From contig SHBC01000029.1 in the NCBI GenBank assembly GCA_004213025.1, forward strand, positions 1 through 11,346: a DNA stretch of 11,346 nt. The letters are read 5' to 3'. The DNA comes from SAR116 cluster bacterium (GTDB lineage: Bacteria; Pseudomonadota; Alphaproteobacteria; Puniceispirillales; Puniceispirillaceae). Under the pieces are notes generated by a model. The model was not told where the DNA came from and searched no databases. It saw only the letters and a program-made list of their open reading frames with translations. The translations under genes were made by a program, and so were the position numbers. Within the stretch, counting starts at the first letter, position 1. Each line of letters begins with the position of its first letter. This document shows positions 1 to 7,829 of the stretch, piece by piece.

Positions 1-658
1 GCGCAAGCTCGCAATAGAAGGAGATGGCGCGCATGGCGTCGTCATTGCCTGGAATGATGTAATCGACACCTTCCGGCTTGGCGTTGGAATCGACGATGGC
101 GATCACCGGAATGCCAAGACGATTGGCTTCCTCAACGGCAATGGCTTCCTTGTTCGTGTCGATAACGAACAGCATGTCGGGAAGACCGCCCATTTCCTTG
201 ATGCCGCCAAGGGTCAGTTCCAGCTTGTCGCGTTCGCGGGTCAGCTGCAGGACTTCCTTCTTGGTCAGCTGATTGATCTCGTCGCCTTCCATGCGGGATT
301 CAAGGTCGCGAAGACGGCGGATCGACCGGGACACGGTTGCCCAGTTTGTCATCATGCCGCCAAGCCAGCGGTGATTCACATAATACTGGCCACAATTGCG
401 GGCTGTCTCGGCAATCTTGTCGGAAGCAGCTCGCTTTGTTCCGACGAACAGCACCCGGCCACCGCGCGAGGTCACGTCGCTGAGAGCTTTCAGCGCCGCA
501 TGCAGCATTGGCACGGTCTGTTGCAGATCGAGGATGTGGATCTTGTTGCGCTCGCCGAAAATAAACGGCTTCATGCGCGGGTTCCAGCGACGGGTGCTGT
601 GACCAAAATGCACGCCAGCTTCGAGCATCTGGCGCATGGAAAAACTTGGCAGAGACAT
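1..658 (-). CDS. rpsB: 30S ribosomal protein S2, 3' end cut by window edge
   Basis: Ribosomal protein S2 of the small subunit, needed for 30S assembly and for recruiting S1. Translating the minus strand from the ATG at 658-656 gives 219 uninterrupted codons up to the left edge, so the C-terminal tail and stop codon lie outside. Recognisable S2 stretches are the N-terminal LEAGVHFGH (residues about 12-20) followed by [13 protein letters not shown], then [13 protein letters not shown], the [11 protein letters not shown] block, and a C-terminal [26 protein letters not shown] and [11 protein letters not shown] run. The start matches the usual S2 N-terminus, and an AGGAG sits 8 bases upstream (671-667). 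S2 genes are normally followed by tsf, which would be off the left edge. dnaE lies upstream on the same strand across 208 bp, and that gap carries a candidate promoter and leader fold. The family call is certain; only the C-terminus is unseen. Confidence 0.98.
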   Translation of the reverse strand, partial: MSLPSFSMRQMLEAGVHFGHSTRRWNPRMKPFIFGERNKIHILDLQQTVPMLHAALKALSDVTSRGGRVLFVGTKRAASDKIAETARNCGQYYVNHRWLGGMMTNWATVSRSIRRLRDLESRMEGDEINQLTKKEVLQLTRERDKLELTLGGIKEMGGLPDMLFVIDTNKEAIAVEEANRLGIPVIAIVDSNAKPEGVDYIIPGNDDAMRAISFYCELA

Positions 659-776
659 TGTAAAAACTCCTGTTCTCCGGTTGAGCCTCCATGCGGGAAA
701 TGAAAGGCCAACTGGCCCTCACCGGAATGCCCCCGAACCGACTGCTGCCGGCGGGCGCGGCCCGCATGTGTGAATT
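659..776 (-). promoter_or_regulatory. Candidate structured 5' leader of rpsB
   Basis: The transcribed leader from the predicted start near 776 to the rpsB ATG can form three helices on the minus strand. One is a perfect 6-bp hairpin, GCGGGC (765-760) with GCCCGC (756-751) and a 3-base loop. The second is a long-range helix, CCGGTGAG (725-718) with CTCAACCGG (685-677), 8 bp with one bulged A and extendable by a TT/AG step. The third is a small hairpin inside it, GGCC AGTT GGCC (717-706), followed by a T-rich run. The long helix closes just before the AGGAG at 671-667. S2 autoregulation through the rpsB leader is known in gammaproteobacteria; a related role here is inference. I do not recognise a named RNA family. 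Confidence 0.4.
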
Positions 777-782
777 GCGCGA

Positions 783-811
783 GGTGTACCCAAGGCAGCA
801 CGGAAATGCAA
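783..811 (-). promoter_or_regulatory. Candidate sigma70-type promoter of rpsB
   Basis: On the minus strand TTGCAT (811-806) is followed after 17 bases by TACACC (788-783). The -35 box fits the TTGNNN pattern and the spacing is ideal, but the -10 box is only a partial match. It would start transcription near 776 and give a leader of about 118 bases. The rest of the 659-866 gap holds the end of dnaE, with a short CCCGA/TCGGG hairpin (863-851) lacking a T run, so no convincing dnaE terminator is visible. Confidence 0.35.
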
Positions 812-866
812 GCTGAAATAAGGCCTCGGCGACTGCCGGATCAGCAATTGCCCGAACATCGGGATG

Positions 867-3800
867 CTAGAGATCCTGGACTTCCAGAACGCCGGGAAGC
901 TGACGAAGTGATTGCCGCGCCTCACCGCTCAGCCTGTAGCGGCCGGGAAGCGCGACACTCACCGCCTTGCCGTCGATCTCCAGCTGCAACTTCACCTCGG
1001 CCTGCCCGGGGCCATCATTGGCCAGCAGGGATTTCAATGCCGGCAGCGGCCGGTCATCCTGAACAACGACGCCAACACCGCCATTCCATGCCGCGATGGC
1101 GTCATCAAGTGCCTGCACGCGTGCCGCCGTCAGGCGCGGGCCATTTTCCTCAAGACGCAGATTGGCGGCGACCAGCACCGGCATGTCACTGTCCAGCAAT
1201 TCCTGACTTTCGGCCAGAATATCGGCAAAGAAGGTCACCTCGAACATGCCGGTCTGGTCGGTGAACTGCACGAAGGCAAATTTGTTACCACGCTGCGAAA
1301 TCCGCACCTGTTTTGAGGTCACCGAACCGGCAAGGTGGATTCGCGGTTTTATCGCGCGGGTTTCGATCATCTCGGCAAGAGTGGCCGCCGATGTGACCTG
1401 CAGCTTTTCAAGCCGCCCCACATAGCCATCCAGCGGATGCGCTGACAGATAAAGGCCAAGCGCGTCAAACTCCTCGCGCAGCCTGTCCATGCCGCCCCAA
1501 TCATCGCAGGCGCGAAGCCGTACCGTGCTGTCCAGCGCATCATCACCGCCAAACAGGCTGTCCTGACTTGACTGCGCGTCGCGCCACATCGCCTCGGCGT
1601 GGCCAAGCACCCCCTCGATATTCTCGATCAACTCGCGCCTGTTGGGATGCAGGCTGTCGAGCGCCCCGGCGCGGACCAGATGCTCCATCTGCCGCCTGTT
1701 CGCGGCCTCGCGTGGCAGACGCCGCAAAAAGTCCGACAGATCGACAAAGGCGCCATTGCTCTGACGTTCCTCGACAAGACGCGCCATCGCCTCGCCGCCG
1801 ACATTACGAATGGCCCCAAGCGCATATCGGATCGACGCGGCGGTGCCATTGTCTGGCGTCTCGACGGTGAAACTGGCACCCGAATGATTGACGTCGGGCG
1901 GCCGCACGGTGATTCCAGACCGCTGGCATTCCTGCCTGAAGGCGGCAAGCTTGTCGGTGCTGCCAGCGTCAAGCGCCATCGAAGCAGCGATGAACTCCTC
2001 GGGGTAATTGGCTTTCAGATAGGCTGTCTGGTAGGACACCAGCGCATAGGCGGCGGCATGCGATTTGTTGAATCCATAGCCCGCAAAGGCGGCAATCTGG
2101 TCAAACACATCCGAGGCAAGCTGTTCGGTGAGATCATTCGCCACCGAACCGGCGATGAAGGTCTGCCGCTGCTTGTCCATCTCCGCCTTGATCTTCTTGC
2201 CCATGGCACGCCGCAGAAGGTCGGCCCCGCCAAGCGTATAGCCGGCAAGAACACGCGCCGCCTGCTGCACCTGTTCCTGATAGATCATGATGCCGTAGGT
2301 CTCGGCCAGCACCGGTTCCAGCGCCGGATGCATATAGGTCACAAGTGACGGGTCGTGCTTTCGCGCCACATAATGCTTGATGTTCTCCATCGGTCCCGGC
2401 CGATAGAGCGCGACAACGGCGATGATGTCCTCGAACCGGTCAGGCTTCAGCCCTTTCAGGACATCCCGCATACCGGCTGATTCAAGCTGGAAAACCCCCA
2501 CCGTATCGCCAGCGGACAGCATCTCGAACGTCTTTGCATCATCAAGCGGGATCGCGGCAAGGTCGATCTCGGTCCCACGCGCGGCGAGGAAGGTGACAGC
2601 ACGTTCCAGAACCGTCAGCGTTTTCAGCCCGAGAAAGTCGAATTTCACAAGCCCGGCATTTTCAACCCACTTCATGTTGAACTGCGTCACCGGCATCGGC
2701 GAGCGCGGATCGCGATAGAGAGGCACAAGCTGATCAAGCGGACGATCACCGATCACCAGACCGGCAGCATGGGTCGAAGCATGGCGGAACAGCCCCTCGA
2801 TCTTCATCGAGGTGTCGATGAGTTCGGCCACCTGTTCATCCTCGCGGCGTTGCCGGCGCAGGTCCTCCTCGCCTTCCAGTGCCTTGGCAATGGTGGTCGG
2901 GTTCGCCGGGTTGTTCGGGATCAGCTTGGCAATCCGGTCAACCTGCGAGTAGGGCATTTCCAGCACCCGCCCGACGTCACGAAGCGCGGCGCGCGCCTGC
3001 AGGGACCCGAAGGTTATGATCTGCGCAACCCGGTCATAGCCGTATTTTTCCTGAACATAGGTGATGACCTCATCGCGCCGGTCCTGACAGAAATCGATAT
3101 CGAAATCTGGCATCGACACACGTTCGGGATTGAGGAAGCGTTCAAACAGCAACCCCCATCGCAGCGGATCGAGATCGGTGATCGACAACGCCCAGGCAAC
3201 AACCGACCCGGCGCCCGACCCCCGTCCCGGCCCGACCGGGATTCCCTGTCGCTTCGCCCACTGGATGAAGTCGGCAACAATCAGGAAATAGCCCGGGAAC
3301 CCCATCTGATTGATCACGCCAAGTTCATAGGACAGGCGCTCACGATAGGGTGTGATGGCCTCGTCACGCGCGGCCTGATCCATCCCGGGGGTGATGACAT
3401 GGCGTTGCAACCGTTCCTCAAGCCCGACCTCGGACTGGCGGCGCAACTCATCCTCTTCATTCAGGCCGCTCTCGGACTCAAAGGGCGGCAGGATCGGGTC
3501 ACGCGTCTCGGCAACGACACTGCAGCGCTGCGCGATGACCATGGTGTTGCGGATCGCCTCCGGCACATCCGCGAACAGCGTTGCCATCTCTTCAGCACTC
3601 TTGAAATAATGCTCGGCCGAGAAACGGCGGCGATCCTCTTCCGCCAGCTTGCGCCCGGTGCCGATACAGACAAGAACGTCATGCGGTACCTCCATGTCGC
3701 GGCTCTCGAACCGGCAGTCATTCGTGGCCACAAGCGGCAGCCCGGTCGCAAGCGCGGCATCAAGGAGTATCGGCTCGGCACGTTGCTCGGCAGCAAGACC

Positions 3801-4310
3801 ATGACGCTGCAGCTCGATATAGACACAGCCGGGAAGCGCGGCAGACAGGGCGGAAAGACGTTCGGCGACAAGGCTGGTCTGGCCATCCGCCGCCGGTTTG
3901 GCGACAAAGCCGTTCTCGCTGCCGCCGGTCAGCAGGATCACCCCCTCGCCCGCAGCCGCCAGAGACTCAAGAGGAATTACCGGATCGTCACCACCCTCGA
4001 CAGACAGCAACGCCTCGGAATTCAGCCGGCACAGCGTCGCATAGCCGGCCTCGGTCTGCGCCAGCAGCACGACCTCGCCACTGCCGCGATCATCGCCAAG
4101 AAGGCATTCAAGGCCGATGATCGGCTGCACACCAGCGCCCATCATGGTCTGCGAGAATTCCAGCGCCCCGAACATGTTGTTGGTGTCGGTAATGGCCGCG
4201 GCAGGCTGCGAATCACCCGTGGCAAGGGCCGCCAGCTGTTTCAGGCGAAGCGTTGATTCCGCCAGTGAATAGGCTGAATGCACGCGCAGATGCACGAATG
4301 AAGAGGGCAT
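867..4310 (-). CDS. dnaE: DNA polymerase III alpha subunit
   Basis: The replicative polymerase subunit of the Pol III core, acting at the fork with DnaQ (epsilon) and the sliding clamp. The protein has 1147 residues, close to the 1160 of E. coli DnaE. The N-terminal PHP domain (about 5-270) begins HLRVHSAYS and has ITDTNNMFGA where metal-binding PHP domains usually carry HxH and ITDH, so it looks degenerate. The palm has PGRGSGAGS (361-369) and the catalytic PDFDIDF (401-407; D402 and D404); the third acidic residue is D558 in VKFDFLG. The fingers/helix-hairpin region follows. QDSLF at 916-920 fits the beta-clamp binding motif, and an OB fold covers about 990-1035. The ATG at 4310 has only a weak GGA ribosome site, but the N-terminus aligns with the family. 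It lies downstream of lolD and upstream of rpsB on the same strand, ends in TAG, and I see no frame break. Confidence 0.98.
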   Translation of the reverse strand: MPSSFVHLRVHSAYSLAESTLRLKQLAALATGDSQPAAAITDTNNMFGALEFSQTMMGAGVQPIIGLECLLGDDRGSGEVVLLAQTEAGYATLCRLNSEALLSVEGGDDPVIPLESLAAAGEGVILLTGGSENGFVAKPAADGQTSLVAERLSALSAALPGCVYIELQRHGLAAEQRAEPILLDAALATGLPLVATNDCRFESRDMEVPHDVLVCIGTGRKLAEEDRRRFSAEHYFKSAEEMATLFADVPEAIRNTMVIAQRCSVVAETRDPILPPFESESGLNEEDELRRQSEVGLEERLQRHVITPGMDQAARDEAITPYRERLSYELGVINQMGFPGYFLIVADFIQWAKRQGIPVGPGRGSGAGSVVAWALSITDLDPLRWGLLFERFLNPERVSMPDFDIDFCQDRRDEVITYVQEKYGYDRVAQIITFGSLQARAALRDVGRVLEMPYSQVDRIAKLIPNNPANPTTIAKALEGEEDLRRQRREDEQVAELIDTSMKIEGLFRHASTHAAGLVIGDRPLDQLVPLYRDPRSPMPVTQFNMKWVENAGLVKFDFLGLKTLTVLERAVTFLAARGTEIDLAAIPLDDAKTFEMLSAGDTVGVFQLESAGMRDVLKGLKPDRFEDIIAVVALYRPGPMENIKHYVARKHDPSLVTYMHPALEPVLAETYGIMIYQEQVQQAARVLAGYTLGGADLLRRAMGKKIKAEMDKQRQTFIAGSVANDLTEQLASDVFDQIAAFAGYGFNKSHAAAYALVSYQTAYLKANYPEEFIAASMALDAGSTDKLAAFRQECQRSGITVRPPDVNHSGASFTVETPDNGTAASIRYALGAIRNVGGEAMARLVEERQSNGAFVDLSDFLRRLPREAANRRQMEHLVRAGALDSLHPNRRELIENIEGVLGHAEAMWRDAQSSQDSLFGGDDALDSTVRLRACDDWGGMDRLREEFDALGLYLSAHPLDGYVGRLEKLQVTSAATLAEMIETRAIKPRIHLAGSVTSKQVRISQRGNKFAFVQFTDQTGMFEVTFFADILAESQELLDSDMPVLVAANLRLEENGPRLTAARVQALDDAIAAWNGGVGVVVQDDRPLPALKSLLANDGPGQAEVKLQLEIDGKAVSVALPGRYRLSGEARQSLRQLPGVLEVQDL

Positions 4311-4333
4311 GGAATCCGGTCCGGTGACACTGA

Positions 4334-4367
4334 TGCCACCAGACTATCGCAGCGCGTAGTCCGGGCA
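4334..4367. repeat. Inverted repeat between lolD and dnaE
   Basis: An imperfect palindrome with arms CCAGACTA (4339-4346) and TAGTCCGG (4357-4364), which pair over 8 bp with one G-T wobble. The 10-base middle contains a CGC/GCG mini-stem, and an outer TGC/GCA pair (4334-4336 and 4365-4367) extends it past a small bulge. No T run follows on either strand, so it is not a classical intrinsic terminator. Its position, over the candidate dnaE promoter and 25-30 bases upstream of the dnaE ATG, would also suit a regulator binding site or a leader hairpin. The role is unknown. The rest of the 4311-4409 gap shows nothing else I can name. Confidence 0.5.
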
Positions 4368-4368
4368 A
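4341..4368 (-). promoter_or_regulatory. Weak candidate promoter of dnaE
   Basis: Minus-strand TTGCCC (4368-4363) and TAGTCT (4346-4341) are separated by 16 bases. Both boxes are partial matches, and they coincide with the arms of the inverted repeat, so the resemblance may be incidental. Read-through from proS-lolC-lolD could serve dnaE instead. Confidence 0.22.
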
Positions 4369-4409
4369 ACAGCTTTTACCGCAGGACAACCAGAACAGCC
4401 AGGATATGA

Positions 4410-5108
4410 TCAGAGTTCGACGATCTGCCCGTCACGGATGGTCAGACGCCGGTCCATCGTCGCGGCAAGACGTTCATTATGCGTCACGATGAGGGCCGCC
4501 GCGCCGGTGCCCCGCACGATCTTCTGCAGATGCGTGAACACGTCATCGGCGGTCTCAGGGTCCAGATTGCCGGTCGGCTCGTCTGCCAGAATGACGCGCG
4601 GTGCGTTGGCGACTGCGCGGGCAATGGCAACACGCTGCTGCTCGCCGCCAGACAGGGCGCCGGGGCGATGCTCACACCGGTCGGCAAGGCCGACCATACC
4701 CAGCAGCTGTTCGGCCCGCGCCTCCGCCTCATGGCGCGAGAGGCCACCCAGCATTTGCGGGATCATGACATTCTCAAGCGCGGAGAATTCCGGCAGCAGA
4801 CGATGAAACTGAAACACGAAACCGACATGGCTCCCGCGAAGCCGCCCACGCCTGCGGCTGCCAAGGGCGCCCGTCGGCGTGCCATCGATGATCACGTCGC
4901 CGGCGCCTGGCCGCTCCAGGAGGCCGGCGATATTCAGCAGCGTCGACTTGCCAGACCCGGACGGCCCGACAAGCGCCGTCATCTCACCGCCCTTGATGGC
5001 AAGGTTTGCCTCGCGAAGAACGTTGATGACAGTTTCACCCTGACGGTATTGCCGGCTGACCTGCTGCATCTCCAGCCTGATTTTTCCGTTACCGGCCGGG
5101 CTATTCAT
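4410..5108 (-). CDS. lolD: LolD-type lipoprotein-releasing ABC transporter ATPase
   Basis: The cytoplasmic ATPase that powers release of outer-membrane lipoproteins from the inner membrane to LolA. From the ATG at 5108 it has 232 residues, typical of LolD. Visible motifs are Walker A GPSGSGKST (48-56), the Q-loop in FVFQFHRLLPEFSALENV (Q100), the signature LSGGEQQR (152-159), Walker B VILADEPT (172-179), the D-loop NLD (181-183) and the H-loop VTHN (H210). The FHRLLPEF stretch and the MIP that follows are characteristic of the LolD branch of the MacB/LolD family. An open frame continues upstream to 5168, but that extension would overlap the lolC coding end by 68 bases. The ATG at 5108 has a GAGGTG site 7 bases upstream and overlaps the lolC stop by 8 bases (ATGAATAG), which points to translational coupling. 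FtsE or MacB are less likely alternatives given the adjacent LolC. Confidence 0.95.
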   Translation of the reverse strand: MNSPAGNGKIRLEMQQVSRQYRQGETVINVLREANLAIKGGEMTALVGPSGSGKSTLLNIAGLLERPGAGDVIIDGTPTGALGSRRRGRLRGSHVGFVFQFHRLLPEFSALENVMIPQMLGGLSRHEAEARAEQLLGMVGLADRCEHRPGALSGGEQQRVAIARAVANAPRVILADEPTGNLDPETADDVFTHLQKIVRGTGAAALIVTHNERLAATMDRRLTIRDGQIVEL

Positions 5109-6354
5109 TGCGCAGCACCTCAGCCGGCGCGATGCGGCCAGCACGCCAGGCGGGATAAAGGCTGGCAAGGAATGACAGCGCCAGCGCCATGGCGATCACC
5201 AGCCCGACCTCGGTCGGGTTGACCAGCGCCGGCAGCGTTGACAGGAAATAGATCTCGGCGGCGAACAGCTCGGCCCCGGAGATCGACTCGATAAATCCCT
5301 GGATTGAACCGATCTTCCAGCAGAAAAGCAGCCCCAGCACGGTGCCGGCCAATGTTCCGATGATACCGATGCTGGCGCCTGTCATCAGGAAGACGCGGAT
5401 GATTGATCCGGCGCCGGCGCCCATCGTTCGCAAAACCGCGATGTCGGCATGTTTCGAGCGGACAAGCATGATCATCGACGAGATGATGTTGAAGGCCGCG
5501 ACAAGAATGATCAGTGTCAGGATCAGGAACATCACATTGCGTTCCACCCGCAACGCATTGATGAAGGTCCGGTTGCGCTGCAGCCAGTCAAAGGCCCGCA
5601 GATCGCCTGTTAACCGGTCGGCAACAAGGACCCGGATATTGGCGATATTCTGCGGATCGACCGTATAGATCTCGAGGCCGGAGGCGCGCCCCTTCATGCC
5701 AAGGAAATCACCGGCCATATCCAGCGGCATGAAGACGAAGCTGTTGTCATATTCATGCATGCCGACGTCGAAGATACCGGCCACCCGAAAGGTACGGCGC
5801 TTTGGCAGGGTTCCGAATGCGGTGGCCTCGCCGCGCGCCGCCGTCAGGGTGATGGTGGCACCGACCGCCGCGCCCGTCTTGAAGGCCATACCCTTGCCGA
5901 TCAGCACCCCTTCGCCATCACGAAAGGCGGCGATTGTCGGCTTATCGAGCGCCTCCCATAAGGGGCGCCGGGCCGCCAGGTCGGACCATCTCACACCGCG
6001 GATCACCGCGCCGATATTGACCTTGGCGCGGGTAACCATCACCTGCCCCTCAACCTGCGGGGTAACGGCGATCACACCGGGTATCTCAGCCAGCGTGAGT
6101 GACAGATCGTCAAAATTCTCGATACCGCGATTTTCGGCAGCATAGATGCCAACATGGCCGTTCAGGCCAAGAATCCGCCCGATGAGTTCAGCCCGGAACC
6201 CGTTCATCACCGACATCACGATGATCAATGTCGCGACGCCAAGCGTGATACCGGCAAGCGAGAACCAGGCGATGACGGAAATGAATCCCTCTGCCCGGCG
6301 CGCCCGCATATAGCGCATCGCCAACAACCGCTCGACCGGGGAAAACAGCAGCAT
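5101..6354 (-). CDS. lolC: LolC/LolE-family lipoprotein-releasing permease
   Basis: The inner-membrane permease of the lipoprotein-releasing complex, which extracts lipoproteins and hands them to periplasmic LolA with LolD as its ATPase. From the ATG at 6354 it has 417 residues. The N-terminus MLLFSPVERLLAMRYM is the usual family opening, followed by membrane segment 1 at about 25-48. A large periplasmic MacB-type domain spans about 50-270, and three C-terminal segments lie at about 272-297, 318-346 and 382-401 (FtsX-type fold). The SGAELFAAEIYFLSTLPA stretch (359-376) is typical of LolC/LolE. A GTG at 6405 would add 17 residues, but the AAAGGA at 6365-6360, 5 bases before the ATG, favours 6354. 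It lies 51 bp after proS and overlaps lolD by 8 bases. Only one permease gene is present, so it may act as a homodimer (LolF-like) unless a second copy lies elsewhere. Confidence 0.94.
   Translation of the reverse strand: MLLFSPVERLLAMRYMRARRAEGFISVIAWFSLAGITLGVATLIIVMSVMNGFRAELIGRILGLNGHVGIYAAENRGIENFDDLSLTLAEIPGVIAVTPQVEGQVMVTRAKVNIGAVIRGVRWSDLAARRPLWEALDKPTIAAFRDGEGVLIGKGMAFKTGAAVGATITLTAARGEATAFGTLPKRRTFRVAGIFDVGMHEYDNSFVFMPLDMAGDFLGMKGRASGLEIYTVDPQNIANIRVLVADRLTGDLRAFDWLQRNRTFINALRVERNVMFLILTLIILVAAFNIISSMIMLVRSKHADIAVLRTMGAGAGSIIRVFLMTGASIGIIGTLAGTVLGLLFCWKIGSIQGFIESISGAELFAAEIYFLSTLPALVNPTEVGLVIAMALALSFLASLYPAWRAGRIAPAEVLRNE
5116..5121 (-). promoter_or_regulatory. Ribosome binding site deciding the lolD start
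   Basis: GAGGTG on the minus strand lies 7 bases before the ATG at 5108, inside the last codons of lolC. It supports the short 232-residue LolD over the 252-residue version starting at 5168. Confidence 0.7.
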
Positions 6355-6359
6355 CAGGA

Positions 6360-6365
6360 TCCTTT
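6360..6365 (-). promoter_or_regulatory. Ribosome binding site deciding the lolC start
   Basis: Minus-strand AAAGGA sits 5 bases before the ATG at 6354. The alternative GTG at 6405 directly abuts the proS stop codon and would put non-family residues ahead of the normal LolC N-terminus. Confidence 0.7.
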
Positions 6366-6405
6366 CGTCATGGCATTCATGCTGGCAACCGACTTGCCTT
6401 GCCAC

Positions 6406-7725
6406 TCAGTTATTGTCGATGCCGACCATGGTGAGTGCGGAATCAGGCGAAACTTCGACAGCTTCACCGGTCGCCCGGTTCTTGACCTCGACAACACCGT
6501 TCGCCATGCCGCGCGGCCCGACAACGATCTGCCACGGGATACCAATCAGATCAATGCTTGCCAGTTTCGCGCCGGGGCGCTCATCCCGGTCATCAAGCAA
6601 CGGGTCGCACCCGGCGCCGGCCAGGCGGCCGTAAAGGTCCTCGGCGCAGGAAGAGCAATCCCCGTCGTCAGGCTTAAGATTGATCACGGCGACATCGAAT
6701 GGCGCCACGGCGCGCGGCCAGATAATGCCCCTGTCATCATGGCTTGCCTCAATGATGCCGCCAACAAGCCGCGACACGCCAATGCCGTAGGAGCCCATTT
6801 GGACAGGGATATTGGCGCCATCCGGGCCAGCAACCGTCGCCCCCATCGCGGCCGAATATTTCTCACCAAAATAGAAGATATGGCCAACCTCGATGCCGCG
6901 AAGGCTCATCAGGTCACCGGCGGCGACAGGACATTCCGCCGGATCGTGCTTTTCATCGGCACGGGCATAGAGCGAGGTGAAACGATCGACAACGGGCTGC
7001 AGATCCTCGTCATAATCGACACTGGCGACGAGGTCGGCATTCAGCCAGTCCTTGTGGAAATACACCCCGCTTTCGCCGGTTTCGGCAAGGATGATGAATT
7101 CATGGCTCATATCGCCGCCAATCGGACCGGTTTCAGCCTCCATCGGGATCGCCGTCAGCCCCATGCGGGCGAAGGTCCTGAGATAGGAGACGAACATCCG
7201 GTTATAGGCCTCGCGGGCGCGGTCGGCATCAAGATCGAATGAATAGGCATCCTTCATCAGGAATTCGCGGCCCCGCATGATGCCGAAACGCGGCCTTACC
7301 TCATCGCGAAACTTCCACTGGATATGGTAGAGGTTGAGCGGCAACGCCTTGTAGCTGCGCACATGCGCACGGAAGATATCGGTAACCTGTTCCTCATTCG
7401 TCGGGCCATACAGCATATCGCGGTCATGCCGGTCGCGGATGCGCAGCATCTCAGCGCCATAATCATCATAGCGACCCGATTCCTGCCACAGCTCGGCAGG
7501 CTGGATTGTCGGCATCATGATTTCCAGCGCACCGGCGCGGTTCTGTTCCTCGCGCACGATCTGCGCGATCTTGTCGAGAACCTTCTTGCCAAGGGGAAGC
7601 CAGGAATAGATACCGGCACTTGATTGCTGGATCATGCCGGCGCGCAGCATCAGCCGGTGCGAGGCGATCTGCGCCTCTTTCGGCGTTTCCTTGAGAAGCG
7701 GCAGAAAATAGTGACTGAGACGCAT
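6406..7725 (-). CDS. proS: Prolyl-tRNA synthetase, compact form without the editing insert
   Basis: A class II aminoacyl-tRNA synthetase that charges tRNA-Pro in the cytoplasm. It has 439 residues, against about 570 in E. coli. The N-terminus [15 protein letters not shown] and [13 protein letters not shown] (about 34-46) are typical of bacterial ProRS. Motif 1 lies at about 43-80, motif 2 at 136-163 ([18 protein letters not shown] within it), motif 3 at about 310-324 ([11 protein letters not shown]), and a C-terminal anticodon-binding domain at about 345-435. Only about 145 residues separate motifs 2 and 3, which leaves no room for the full cis-editing INS domain that removes Ala-tRNA-Pro. 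This is the known alphaproteobacterial short form. TGAAAGG lies 8 bases before the ATG at 7725. lolC follows after 51 bp, probably on the same transcript. The identity is secure. Confidence 0.97.
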   Translation of the reverse strand: MRLSHYFLPLLKETPKEAQIASHRLMLRAGMIQQSSAGIYSWLPLGKKVLDKIAQIVREEQNRAGALEIMMPTIQPAELWQESGRYDDYGAEMLRIRDRHDRDMLYGPTNEEQVTDIFRAHVRSYKALPLNLYHIQWKFRDEVRPRFGIMRGREFLMKDAYSFDLDADRAREAYNRMFVSYLRTFARMGLTAIPMEAETGPIGGDMSHEFIILAETGESGVYFHKDWLNADLVASVDYDEDLQPVVDRFTSLYARADEKHDPAECPVAAGDLMSLRGIEVGHIFYFGEKYSAAMGATVAGPDGANIPVQMGSYGIGVSRLVGGIIEASHDDRGIIWPRAVAPFDVAVINLKPDDGDCSSCAEDLYGRLAGAGCDPLLDDRDERPGAKLASIDLIGIPWQIVVGPRGMANGVVEVKNRATGEAVEVSPDSALTMVGIDNN

Positions 7726-7762
7726 GAAGCGGGCCTTTCAATCGGGTGATACCGGCCGCGCC

Positions 7763-7791
7763 AATCTAAGGCGATGGCGGGTCCGATGCAA
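7763..7791 (-). promoter_or_regulatory. Candidate promoter of proS-lolC-lolD
   Basis: In the 104 bp gap after the hydrolase gene, minus-strand TTGCAT (7791-7786) and TAGATT (7768-7763) are separated by 17 bases. The -10 box matches TATAAT at 4 of 6 positions. The predicted start is near 7756, about 30 bases before the proS ATG. The -35 box is identical to the one proposed for rpsB. No clear terminator for the hydrolase gene is visible in the gap. Confidence 0.4.
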
Positions 7792-7829
7792 GCCGCCCTC
7801 GTCCATACCCTTGAAGGACCAGATCGCGG

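Noticed and set aside
300..767. A 155-codon minus-strand frame overlapping rpsB and its leader
   Set aside because: It is in a different frame from rpsB, which is unmistakable; the translation looks like an out-of-frame shadow.
851..863. Short CCCGA/TCGGG hairpin just after the dnaE stop
   Set aside because: The stem has only 5 bp and no T run follows, so I do not call it a terminator.
2769..4256. A 495-codon open frame on the plus strand inside dnaE
   Set aside because: It is wholly antisense to a secure dnaE, has no recognisable domain, and such frames are common opposite GC-rich coding sequence with biased third positions.
6154..7242. A 362-codon plus-strand open frame across the lolC-proS junction
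   Set aside because: It is antisense to two secure genes, with a composition rich in Arg, His, Asp and Gly typical of shadow frames, and no family resemblance.
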